Assembly: GCF_900102525.1 (NCBI RefSeq)
Contig: NZ_FNBZ01000007.1
Span: 1 to 64,000 of the forward strand
DNA from: Allobosea robiniae
GTDB lineage: Bacteria; Pseudomonadota; Alphaproteobacteria; Rhizobiales; Beijerinckiaceae
DNA: 64,000 bases
Reading direction: 5' to 3'
Part shown: piece after piece, positions 31,778 to 40,386 of the stretch
Layout: each line of letters begins with the position of its first letter
Numbering within the stretch: position 1 is the first letter of the stretch
Translations under genes and position numbers: made by a program
The notes under the pieces: generated by a model
The model's database searches: none
What the model saw: the letters and a program-made list of their open reading frames with translations, nothing else
What the model was told of the DNA's origin: nothing

Positions 31778-32560
31778 ATGACCAAGACGATCCGTTTCGC
31801 CCTCGTCGTTTCAACGTTTCTCGGCAGCGGGATCGCCGCGCAGGCCGCCATGCTCGCGGCTCTCACCGGCGACGACACGCTCACCATGGTCGATACCGCG
31901 ACCCTCAAGGCCAGCAAGCAGATGAAGGTCACCGGCCTTGCCGGCAAGATCGCTGGCATCGACGTCAGACCGGCCGACGGCATGCTCTACGCGCTCGCGG
32001 TCGACGGCGCGATCTATACGATCGACAAGACGGGCAAGGCGACGATGAAGTCGAAGATGGACACCGTGCTCCCTGCCGGCGCCCGGGCCACGGTCGATTT
32101 CAATCCGGCCGCCGACCGGCTCCGCGTGATCGGCTCCGACGGCACCAACCTGCGGGTCAATGTCGATGACGGCAAGACCACGGTCGACGGTAAGCTGAAA
32201 TTCGCCGAGACCGACATGCACAAGGGCGAGGTGCCCATGATCGTAGCCGGCGCCTACACCAACTCCGTCAAGGGTACGAAGGAGACGGCGCTCTACGACA
32301 TCGACGGCAAGATCGGCGGCCTGATCAAGCAGGCGCCGCCCAATGACGGCGTTCTCGGCGCGATCGGCAAGCTCGGCGTCATGCCGAAAACGATCGCCTT
32401 CGATGTCGAGACAGCGGGCGACGGGACCAACACTGGCTGGCTGCTCGCCGACGGCGCCCTGCACAAGGTTGATCTCGCCACCGGCAAGGCGACTGCGGTG
32501 GGCAAGGTTGCTGGTCTGAGCGCAGCCGCGAGGGACATCGCCGTCCTTCCGGCGATGTAG
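31778..32560 (+). CDS. DUF4394 family exported protein
   Basis: This 260-residue protein has a signal peptide (TKTIRFALVVSTFLGSGIA, cleavage near AQA) and a beta-propeller-like DUF4394 domain: LAALTGDDTLTMVDTATL, IDVRPADGMLYAL, VDFNPAADRLRVIGSDGTNL and GWLLADGALHKVDLATG. The family is secreted or periplasmic and without known activity; it occurs next to ECF sigma/anti-sigma pairs as a likely target. GGAGGAC precedes the ATG at 31778. The ECF-type promoter P7 lies upstream. The 161 bases after it hold no feature I can support. Confidence 0.9.
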   Translation: MTKTIRFALVVSTFLGSGIAAQAAMLAALTGDDTLTMVDTATLKASKQMKVTGLAGKIAGIDVRPADGMLYALAVDGAIYTIDKTGKATMKSKMDTVLPAGARATVDFNPAADRLRVIGSDGTNLRVNVDDGKTTVDGKLKFAETDMHKGEVPMIVAGAYTNSVKGTKETALYDIDGKIGGLIKQAPPNDGVLGAIGKLGVMPKTIAFDVETAGDGTNTGWLLADGALHKVDLATGKATAVGKVAGLSAAARDIAVLPAM

Positions 32561-32721
32561 GCCCGCGCTGGATGATCAGGGCGCTCGCTATACGGCGGGC
32601 GTCTTCACCACGTCTCGCCTGGCGCTCCCATGCACCGATCAATCGCTTCAAATGTCTGCTTCCGTGGAGTGACTCAATGTCCGGTCATGGCGCTAAGCGC
32701 CGAGGTAAGCACCTTCCGCCC

Positions 32722-34785
32722 TCAAAGCTCTGGCTTGCCTGTCGGGAACCAGCTCTGAATGGTCTTCGGCACCATCTCCCCTCGCAGCGGCTTCGCATAA
32801 AAATAGCCCTGAGCAGAATCGCACCCTGCTTCGCGCAGGCGTGCGGCCTGTTGGGGGCTTTCGACCCCCTCCGCAGTTGTATGCATTCCCATAGCGTGAC
32901 CGAGACTTACGATGGCGGCGACAATTGCAGCGTCGCTGTCGTCGCTGATCAGGTTCCGCACGAAACTCTGGTCGATCTTGATGTGGTCCACAGGGAACTG
33001 CTTCAGATGAAGAAGCGACGCAAAGCCCGTCCCGAAATCATCCAATGCGATGGAGACGCCGGCCTCGTGCAGCTTGTTCAGGATGGAGGACGCCGTCGCG
33101 GTTCTGCGCCCGAGGAAAGCCGTTTCCGTCACTTCGACTTCAAAATGCGCCGAAGGGACACGTGTATCCTCCAGGATGCGGATAATCCTGTCGGCGAGTC
33201 TCGGGTCGGAGATCTCGGCGGAAGACAGATTGACCGCGACGCGACCGCATTCGAGACCCTGATTCAGCCATGATCGAACATCGACCGCAACCTGGCGGAT
33301 CATCTGCTCGCCCAGAGCAATCGAAATGGCCTGCTCGGCGAACATCGAGCCAAAATAGGCAGGCGTGAGAAGCCCTTTGGTCGGGTGGTTCCAACGCGCG
33401 AGGGCCTCGAAGCCGACGATCCGGCCTGTCACCAACGACACTTTCGGCTGGTAATAGGGAACGAACTGCTGTGCTGCGAGCCCTTCCCGGACGTCGTGTG
33501 CGATGGTCACGCGATGCTCCATCGTCTCGCGAGCGGCACTGGTATAAGCAACCGCTTGGCTGCGCCCCTGCTCCTTCGCGCGATAAAGCGCGATGTCGGC
33601 GTCCTTCATCAGTTCGACCGGATCGCGGTGATGCTCAGGGAAGGTTGCCAGCCCGATGCTGACCGTTGTGGAAAGAGCTCGTCCTTCGTGCTGGAAGGGA
33701 GCGCAGAGAGCGTCTACGATTTCCGTAGCAAGGGCAGTTGCTTCACTTCCCGCTGAAATATCGGCGAGTATGATGGCAAACTCGTCGCCCCCGAGGCGTG
33801 CCACGGTATCGCCTTCTCCGACAAAGCTTCTGAGCCGAAGGGCCGCCTCCTGAAGGAGGAGGTCTCCAACCGCATGGCCAAGCGTGTCATTGACATCCTT
33901 GAAGTCGTCGAGATCCAGCAGCAACAGCCCCACGCTGGCCCCAGAGATTCCGGCATTCGTCAGCGCCTCGTTGAGGCGAGCCTGGAAGAGCGCCCGGTTC
34001 GCCAAGCCCGTCAGAGGGTCGTGATTGGCGGTTCGCCAGATGGCTTCTTCGGCGGCCTTTCGATCTGCGATGTCGAAGGTCAGTCCGATGAGTCGATTAT
34101 CGTCCTTTCGCTCGGCCCTGAGAGCAAGCCACGTTTGCGAGCCGTCAGGAGAATGGTAGCGCACTTCGGCCGCGCCACTTCCTTCCGACCTGACGGCGCT
34201 CCAGAAGGCCGTCACTATTTCTCGGTCGTCGGGATGGACCCTATTGATGAAATCGCCTGCCGGTCCCGAGGAAATGCCGAGCAGCACCATGGAATTCTCG
34301 GAGCGATCGACCCACTGCGTCTCGAGATCGAGCTCCCAAGCAGCCATCCTGCTCGCCTGCAAAGCCAGCCGCAGGCGCTCCTCGCTCACCCGAATCGCGT
34401 TCTCGGCCGCTTTTCGTGTGGTTATGTCAGTAAAGGTGCGCACCATTCCGCCGTTGGGGAGGCGGTTGGTTCGAACTTCCAGCACCGTGCCGTCTGGTCT
34501 CTGCCTATCGTAGTCCAGGATTTCTACGTGTATCCCTTCATATTTGATGGCCCGAAGGAGGTCCTCGGTGACAGTACCAAATTCACCTTGTTCCATCTGC
34601 CATCTCTTCACCGCCTCGAAAGATGGATTGGAACGCATCAGGTCGGGTGGCAGGCCAAGCAGGTCGATCGCGCGCTGATTGCACACGGCCACATAGCCGT
34701 TGGCATCGACCATCAGAATTCCTTGGTCCACATGCTCCAGGACAGCGTTCAATAGAGCACTGTCCACGGGGAAAGCTCGAGTCAT
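32722..34785 (-). CDS. PAS-PAS-GGDEF-EAL cyclic-di-GMP enzyme
   Basis: This protein of about 687 residues has two PAS sensor domains (about 10-125 and 135-245), a diguanylate cyclase domain with intact RLGGDEF (332-336) and a phosphodiesterase domain with GFEALARW (EAL at 460-462), VNLSSAEI, LDDFGTGFASL and IKIDQSFV. Both active sites look complete, so it may make and break c-di-GMP. The RxxD inhibitory site before GGDEF is absent (GEGD). There is no membrane segment, so the signal is cytoplasmic. Possible starts are ATG 34785 or TTG 34797, the latter 7 bases after GAGAGG. Confidence 0.92.
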   Translation of the reverse strand: MTRAFPVDSALLNAVLEHVDQGILMVDANGYVAVCNQRAIDLLGLPPDLMRSNPSFEAVKRWQMEQGEFGTVTEDLLRAIKYEGIHVEILDYDRQRPDGTVLEVRTNRLPNGGMVRTFTDITTRKAAENAIRVSEERLRLALQASRMAAWELDLETQWVDRSENSMVLLGISSGPAGDFINRVHPDDREIVTAFWSAVRSEGSGAAEVRYHSPDGSQTWLALRAERKDDNRLIGLTFDIADRKAAEEAIWRTANHDPLTGLANRALFQARLNEALTNAGISGASVGLLLLDLDDFKDVNDTLGHAVGDLLLQEAALRLRSFVGEGDTVARLGGDEFAIILADISAGSEATALATEIVDALCAPFQHEGRALSTTVSIGLATFPEHHRDPVELMKDADIALYRAKEQGRSQAVAYTSAARETMEHRVTIAHDVREGLAAQQFVPYYQPKVSLVTGRIVGFEALARWNHPTKGLLTPAYFGSMFAEQAISIALGEQMIRQVAVDVRSWLNQGLECGRVAVNLSSAEISDPRLADRIIRILEDTRVPSAHFEVEVTETAFLGRRTATASSILNKLHEAGVSIALDDFGTGFASLLHLKQFPVDHIKIDQSFVRNLISDDSDAAIVAAIVSLGHAMGMHTTAEGVESPQQAARLREAGCDSAQGYFYAKPLRGEMVPKTIQSWFPTGKPEL

Positions 34786-34818
34786 GCGCTGAGTGGTCAA
34801 GCGTCGGCCTCTCGCCAA

Positions 34819-35250
34819 GCTAACGGTCGATCAGGGTATGGCGGCGCGCTTTCGAAATGCTGAAAGATCGAGATCGATTTGCCCGATATCCTGTGTCCAA
34901 CGATGGCTTGGACAACCTTCCTTTACCCGGCTGCCCGAAGCGCCGCTTAGCCTCCCACCAAGACCTGGCAACTCTCCCGACTAGGTTGCTTAAGACCGAT
35001 CTCGCGAACCTCCGAGATAGATCGTTTCCGATCGTGCCGCGACCGCGTTCAAGAGGTCCGTTTTTGGGCAGAGAGCTAGAGTCCGCGACTGGCGCATCTC
35101 CCCCGGAAGAGCGACCGGCGTTTGTGGCCCCTTGCAGACATTAGAAACGTCCGCTCTCGGGTATGTTGATTTCACCGGTCCTAGGCCTGTCCGTGGGGAA
35201 GTGGGCCTTCATTTGAGTCTGGTGTGGGTGCCGACCTCAGGAAACCAAGC
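34819..35250. other. Gene-free stretch
   Basis: These 432 bases lie between the c-di-GMP gene and the MscS remnant. I see no open frame with protein character, no clear promoter and no RNA gene. With a truncated gene alongside, it is probably eroded coding DNA. Confidence 0.5.
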
Positions 35251-35610
35251 TCATCCACCCATCTGCGGCACGTGAAGCGGTTTGGGGACCAGTTTGATAT
35301 TGTTCTCGGCCAGCGCGATCCGTACCTTGGACAGTATCGCCTTGCGGATCTGGAACTGCCGCCCGGCCCGAGCCTTGTATTTGCCGCGGATCACCAGAGT
35401 GCCTTCCTCGAGAGCGGCAATCCCCTGGCTCTTGAACGGCTCGATGAGATCGACGTTTAGCTCCGGGTCGTCTGCGACCTCCAGCCCGATCTTCTTGAAC
35501 AGTTTTCGCACCGCTTCGACATCGGTATCCAAAGCCGCCCGGAACAGCATCTTCTCGACGACCCATTCGCGACTGAAATTCTGAATCCTCCCGATCTGGC
35601 GCCTAGAATA
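35251..35610 (-). pseudogene. MscS-family mechanosensitive channel, C-terminal remnant
   Basis: About 115 residues match the cytoplasmic C-terminal domain of small-conductance mechanosensitive channels: GRIQNFSREWVVEKM, DTDVEAVRKLFKKIG, LIEPFKSQGIAALEEG, GRQFQIRKAILSKVRIALAE and NNIKLVPKPLHVP before a native stop. The pore helices and membrane part are missing. Upstream of about 35610 the homology stops, and the serine hydrolase gene ends at 35675. The fragment cannot form a channel. It may mark a recombination junction. Confidence 0.72.
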
Positions 35611-35674
35611 CGTGGACAAATAGCTTACGACCCACATTGGGTTATTCACACCCCAGCGGCTTGCCAGCGGGCGC

Positions 35675-36925
35675 CTAAGCAACCGCATCCGTCAGCGCTG
35701 TAAACAGGGTGGCGTCGGCATGGCGACCACGGCCGTTCGGCCCCTGGCTATCGTTCCAGGCCGCCCATTTCACGATGACGATCCCTTCGATCGGACTGAT
35801 CGAAATCGACTGTCCCGCGTTGCCGAGCGCGTAGAATATCGAGTCCGCTCCGCGCAGCGGCAACGGGTCAGCGAAGGGCGTCTCTGGATCGATGGCCCCC
35901 GCGCGAACCGAGTTCACGCCTTGGGCAGCGTGCAGCCACCATTGGAAACCATATGGCGCGCGTTCCCTCAGCGAAGCCTCGGAGGGTTTGGTCGCTTCCG
36001 ACAGCCACCAGGATGGCAGGATTTGGGTCGTTCCGATCGAGCCGCCTTCCAGGATGAATTGCCCAAATCGTGCATAGTCACGCAACGTGGCCCCGATGCC
36101 TGAAGCCGTGAATGTCGTGCCGCCATCGGCTTCCGTATTCCAGAAGCCATCGGCTTCCATGCCGAACGGCTTCCAGATCTTCTCCGAGAGGTAGGCGGCC
36201 GGGCGTTTTCCTGTCGCCCGTTCGACGATGATGCCGCACAGGATGGAGTCCAGAGACGAATAATAGAAGACGCTGCCGGGAGGTGTCGTCTGCTTGGGTA
36301 CGCGATTGGCCACCTTGTCGAGCAGGCGTAGGAAGGAGCCGACTTCGCGCCCGACGGTACACGCCTGAAGGGTGTAGACGTCCGCATTGGGGTCTTTGTA
36401 GTCTTCGATAAAGGGTACGCCGGAGACCATCTGGAGGGCATGGCGCAGGCTGACGCCATCGTAGAGGCTGCCTTTCAGCTCCGGCACATATTTGGAAACA
36501 AGATCGTCCACGGAATCGATTGCGCCGTCTTGGATGGCAGCCCCGACCAGCGTTGACGTGAAGGACTTGGCCATCGAGCGCGATGCCCAGCGCGTCGAGG
36601 CGTCGTTGCCGTGGGCATACTTCTCTAGGACGATCTTCCCGTGCTTCAGCATGATCAAACCGGTCGTCTGATTGTCATCGAAGTAGTCGTCGAGCGTCAG
36701 CCGCTTGCCTTCGTAGGTATAGGTGGCATCGATGTTCCCCACCGTTTCAAGTGGACGAACATGATCTCCCGCCGGGACGACATCGCACGGAAACAGATGA
36801 TGCATGTTCCGGTGCGCGATGAACTTCTCGGCGGTTGTCCATCTCAGCTGATCTTCGGGCTTCGGCAACGCAACCTGGTCCTGCGGCAGGACCGGCGTGA
36901 GCTCGCGCTGGGCGATACGGGACAT
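35675..36925 (-). CDS. Serine hydrolase, beta-lactamase class C/NylB-like
   Basis: This 416-residue hydrolase has the SxxK motif S117-M-A-K120 (WASRSMAKSFTS) and a Tyr motif (FYYSSLDS, Tyr222) as in class C beta-lactamases, DD-peptidases and 6-aminohexanoate-dimer hydrolase. The late part has FYALGNAGQSISISP where the KTG-like strand would be. There is no signal peptide, so it is cytoplasmic, which fits an amide or ester hydrolase in catabolism rather than cell-wall work. It lies 42 bases after a dipeptide-type permease gene in the same direction and may process the imported substrate. Confidence 0.88.
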   Translation of the reverse strand: MSRIAQRELTPVLPQDQVALPKPEDQLRWTTAEKFIAHRNMHHLFPCDVVPAGDHVRPLETVGNIDATYTYEGKRLTLDDYFDDNQTTGLIMLKHGKIVLEKYAHGNDASTRWASRSMAKSFTSTLVGAAIQDGAIDSVDDLVSKYVPELKGSLYDGVSLRHALQMVSGVPFIEDYKDPNADVYTLQACTVGREVGSFLRLLDKVANRVPKQTTPPGSVFYYSSLDSILCGIIVERATGKRPAAYLSEKIWKPFGMEADGFWNTEADGGTTFTASGIGATLRDYARFGQFILEGGSIGTTQILPSWWLSEATKPSEASLRERAPYGFQWWLHAAQGVNSVRAGAIDPETPFADPLPLRGADSIFYALGNAGQSISISPIEGIVIVKWAAWNDSQGPNGRGRHADATLFTALTDAVA

Positions 36926-36967
36926 GGAGCGTTTCCTCAGCTGGAAGTTTCGGCTTTTGGTTCTGAC

Positions 36968-37840
36968 CTACAGGTCTTTCGCCATTCTCGGGTCGAGCGC
37001 TTCCCTGAGGCCGTCGCCGAGCAGATTCACGCTAAGCACGCAGAGCGACAGGAAGAGCGCGGGGAAAAGCAGCATCGTGGGCCGGATCTGCCAGAATGTC
37101 CGGGCATCGGCGATGATGTTGCCCCAGCTCGGAATGATGGGAGGCAGGCCAGCCCCGATGAAGGAAAGGATCGACTCCGCGATCATGGCCGCCGCGCAGA
37201 CATAGGTCGCCTGGACGGATAGCGGCGCGATGGTGTTCGGAAAGATATGCCTGATCGCAATCCGGCTCGTGCTGGCTCCGGCTACGATAGCGGCATCGAT
37301 GTAAGGCTCTTCGCGGATCGAAAGAACGACGCTGCGCACGAGGCGCGATGTCCGTGGGATCTCGGCGATCGTTATGGCGACGATCACGGTCAGAAGAGAG
37401 CCTCGGATCAGCGCGACGATCGCGATCGCGAGCAAGATCGAGGGAATGGACATCATTCCATCCATGATGCGCATGATGATCGCATCGAACCTGCGAACGA
37501 ACCCCGACATCGTCCCGATGATCACGCCGCACACGGACGCGAAGAAGGCGACCGACAGGCCCACGATCAGAGAGACGCGGCTGCCGTAGATCACGCGCGA
37601 ATAGATATCGCGGCCGAGCATATCGGTGCCGAACCAGAACTCGGCCGATGGAGGTTTCAGTCGATTGGCGGGATTGAGCTGCGCGGGATCGACGGTTCCC
37701 AGGAACGGCGCGAAGATTGCGATCAAGGCCAAGACGATGAGCAGCGCGCTCGGAAATGCGATCAGCGTATTGCGGCTCATATAGCGCAGCAGCCGACTGC
37801 CCATGGTGCGCCGAGCTGCCAGGGGGAGGGTCATGGTCAA
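36968..37840 (-). CDS. ABC transporter permease, DppC/OppC type
   Basis: This 290-residue inner-membrane permease has a long N-terminal cytoplasmic part, TDMLGRDIYSRVIYGSRVSL (typical of DppC), and the EAA loop EEPYIDAAIVAGASTSRIAI. It forms the channel with the DppB-type permease, whose stop codon overlaps its start (ATGA). No ATPase genes of DppD/DppF type occur in this window, so the importer must use ATPases encoded elsewhere. The hydrolase gene follows downstream. Confidence 0.93.
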   Translation of the reverse strand: MTMTLPLAARRTMGSRLLRYMSRNTLIAFPSALLIVLALIAIFAPFLGTVDPAQLNPANRLKPPSAEFWFGTDMLGRDIYSRVIYGSRVSLIVGLSVAFFASVCGVIIGTMSGFVRRFDAIIMRIMDGMMSIPSILLAIAIVALIRGSLLTVIVAITIAEIPRTSRLVRSVVLSIREEPYIDAAIVAGASTSRIAIRHIFPNTIAPLSVQATYVCAAAMIAESILSFIGAGLPPIIPSWGNIIADARTFWQIRPTMLLFPALFLSLCVLSVNLLGDGLREALDPRMAKDL

Positions 37841-38778
37841 TAGCTGATCCTCGGATCGAACACCGTGTAGAGCAGGTCGACGATGAGATTCACGAGGACG
37901 TAGCTCGCCGAGAAGATCAGGACGACGGCCTGAATGACGGGATAGTCCCGCCCCATGATCGCATCGATCGTCAGGCGACCAAGCCCCGGGAGGGCGAAGA
38001 CGCTTTCGGCCACGACCGAACCGCCGATCAGCAGGGCCACGCCTGTGCCTACCACCGTCACGATCGGAACAGCGGCATTCTTGAGCGCATGTCCGAATAG
38101 CAATGATCGGTCGGCGACACCCTTTGCCCTGGCCGTGCGGATGTAGTCTCGCGACATCGTCTCAAGCATCGTCGCGCGCGTGATCCGGGCGATGAGCGAT
38201 ATATAGACCAGGCTTAGAGCGAGAGACGGAAGGATGATCCCGCGGAGCCAGGGCAGGACGCCGTTCTCGATGCGCGCGTAACCCTGAACGGGAAGCCATG
38301 ATAGCTGCAGACCGAAGGTGTAGGCGAGAAGGTATCCGGTGACGAAAACCGGTAGCGAGAACCCGCCGACGCAAAGGATCATGACGGCTCGATCGATAAA
38401 GGATCCCCGTTTCCAGGCGGAGAGAACGCCCAGCGGCACAGCGACGCTCACCGATATGACGAGGGTCGCAAGCATCAGCGAAACGGTCGGCTGAATGCGC
38501 TGGGCGATCAGATTGCTCACCGGCGCGCCGCTGAGAACGGACTTGCCGAAATCTCCCTGCAGGACGTCCCAGAGCCAATGTCCGAACCGGACGTAGATCG
38601 GCAAATCCAGACCAAGCTGCTGGCGTATGCGCTCCACGACCGCCGGCGTAGCCTGATCGCCGGCGATCATGAGCGCAGGGTCACCCGGTGTGATGTAGAG
38701 CAGGCCGAAGATCAGCACTGCCACGATCAGCATCACCGGGATCGTGGAAAGGCATCGCTTTCCAATATAGAGCATCAT
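37837..38778 (-). CDS. ABC transporter permease, DppB/OppB type
   Basis: This 313-residue permease has six predicted helices. DppB hallmarks are the N-terminal LSTIPVMLIVAVLIFGLLYI, GDPALMIAG, GDFGKSVLSG and the EAA loop region MSRDYIRTARAKGVADRSLL. It is the partner of the DppC-type protein. It follows the binding-protein gene by 36 bases in the same operon. The transporter family carries peptides, nickel complexes, opines and other organic solutes. Confidence 0.94.
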   Translation of the reverse strand: MMLYIGKRCLSTIPVMLIVAVLIFGLLYITPGDPALMIAGDQATPAVVERIRQQLGLDLPIYVRFGHWLWDVLQGDFGKSVLSGAPVSNLIAQRIQPTVSLMLATLVISVSVAVPLGVLSAWKRGSFIDRAVMILCVGGFSLPVFVTGYLLAYTFGLQLSWLPVQGYARIENGVLPWLRGIILPSLALSLVYISLIARITRATMLETMSRDYIRTARAKGVADRSLLFGHALKNAAVPIVTVVGTGVALLIGGSVVAESVFALPGLGRLTIDAIMGRDYPVIQAVVLIFSASYVLVNLIVDLLYTVFDPRISY

Positions 38779-38814
38779 CTCGCGAGGAGCCTGTTATCAC
38801 TGTGCTGTGACGGG

Positions 38815-40386
38815 CTAAGCCCGTTTCACGCCCCAGAATTTGGCGAAGCCCGGCGCGAACCCCTGGAGGTTCGAGCGTGCCAAGCCAGGAGCCTGGACCT
38901 CGCCGATCGGGACGTATGGGACGTCTTTCCAGGCCTGAAGCTGGATTTGGGCCGCGATTTCTTTCTGAGCGGCGACGTCGGTCGAGTTGAACCACTCTTC
39001 GGTCAACTGTTCGATGCGGGGGCTGTCGGGCCAGCCAAACCAGCCCTCGCGGCCATTTGCACGCGCCAGGAAATTCGTCGCCGGATCGAGGAAGTACTCG
39101 GAGTCCGCCCCGACGAAGAAGCATGCCCAGCCGCCCTTATCCGGCGGCTCCATGCTTGCCCGGCGCTGCGAAACGGTTCCCCAATCCAGGGACTGGAAGT
39201 CGACGTTCAGCCCCATCTTCTTGAAGGTGCTTTCCGCGACCTGGCTGGCGGCCAGATTGCGGGGGGTGTCCGAGCCGACGAGCATCACCATCCGCTCACC
39301 CTTGTAGCCCGCGGCCGCCAGCTCGCTCTTGATCTTGTCGAAATCGGTCCTGCCGCGGAAAGCCTCCTTGATACCAGCGTCGGTCTTCATGGAGCCCAGA
39401 TAAAGCCCGATATCGTCGCGCCACTCGCCTCCCCCGCCGACCGCTTGCATGATCGACTTCCGATCGATGCAGCTGAGCAGGATCCGCCGGATTTCAGGGT
39501 TGTTGAAAGGCGGATAGAGGTGGTTGAGCCTGAGGAACATGACCTGGCCGCCGGCCGGCACGATCTTCATGTTCGGATTGCCCTGCACGATCGGCAGGAA
39601 ATCCGGCAGCGGGGATTCCCACCAGTCCATTTCGCCGCTTTGGATCGCCGCAAGCGCGGTGGATCCGTCCGGGATGACATGCCACTCGACGCGGTCAAAA
39701 TGCACGTTCTTGGGGCCGGAGCTGAAGCCGACTTCGCCGCCCGAGCGGGGCGTGTACTTCTTGAACTTCTCGTAGGCGATGAGAGCGCCGGGGCTGTAAT
39801 CCTTCGCGACGAAGGAGAAAGGCCCGCTGCCGACGACCTCGGTCACCGCCTTGGACGGGTCCGTCGAAGCATGGCGCTCCGGCATGATCACAGCGATGTT
39901 GGAGCCGACTTTACCCAGCGCTGCCGGCAGGAGCGCGAACGGACGCTTCAGGCGGAACCGCACCGTCTTGTCATCGACTGCAAGCAACTCGTTGGTTCGG
40001 CTGAACAGGGTCTTGCCGAATGTGTCGCGCTTGCTCCATCGATTCAGGCTGGCGACGACGTCCTTGGCGCGCACCGGCTCGCCGTCATGGAAGAACAGCC
40101 CGTCGCGCAGCTTGATCGTCCAGTCCAGGCCGTCGGCCGAAACCTCGTGACCTTCCGCCATTTGCGGCTGCGGCGCGAAATTGCTGTCGAGCCCGTACAG
40201 CGTGTCATAGACCATGAAGCCATGGAGACGCGTAGGAGCCGACGTGTTTGCGATCGGATCGAGGATCGCAAGACTGGCGCCGGGAATGAACTTCAACACC
40301 GAAGCCGGCTGAGCAATCGCGAACCGGGGCAAGCTCGCAGCGGCAGACGCAGCCAGGCTACCTTGTAGGAATGTACGTCTCTTCAT
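38815..40386 (-). CDS. ABC transporter substrate-binding protein, family 5 (dipeptide type)
   Basis: This 523-residue periplasmic protein begins MKRRTFLQGSLAASAAASLP, a Tat-like signal, with cleavage near AIAQ. SBP family 5 features include the DTLYGLDSNFAPQPQMAEG region, LDWTIKLRDGLFFHDGEPV and AKDVVASLNRW. GGGAGGACG precedes the ATG at 40386. Its start lies inside the end of the lyase gene (29-base overlap), so transport is tied to the CoA-dependent pathway. The ligand is unknown; family 5 proteins also bind opines, oligosaccharides and polyamine- or acid-like solutes. Confidence 0.93.
   Translation of the reverse strand: MKRRTFLQGSLAASAAASLPRFAIAQPASVLKFIPGASLAILDPIANTSAPTRLHGFMVYDTLYGLDSNFAPQPQMAEGHEVSADGLDWTIKLRDGLFFHDGEPVRAKDVVASLNRWSKRDTFGKTLFSRTNELLAVDDKTVRFRLKRPFALLPAALGKVGSNIAVIMPERHASTDPSKAVTEVVGSGPFSFVAKDYSPGALIAYEKFKKYTPRSGGEVGFSSGPKNVHFDRVEWHVIPDGSTALAAIQSGEMDWWESPLPDFLPIVQGNPNMKIVPAGGQVMFLRLNHLYPPFNNPEIRRILLSCIDRKSIMQAVGGGGEWRDDIGLYLGSMKTDAGIKEAFRGRTDFDKIKSELAAAGYKGERMVMLVGSDTPRNLAASQVAESTFKKMGLNVDFQSLDWGTVSQRRASMEPPDKGGWACFFVGADSEYFLDPATNFLARANGREGWFGWPDSPRIEQLTEEWFNSTDVAAQKEIAAQIQLQAWKDVPYVPIGEVQAPGLARSNLQGFAPGFAKFWGVKRA

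Noticed and set aside
38578-40368. 596-codon plus-strand frame opposite the binding protein
   Set aside because: Antisense to a protein with Tat signal and SBP family 5 motifs.
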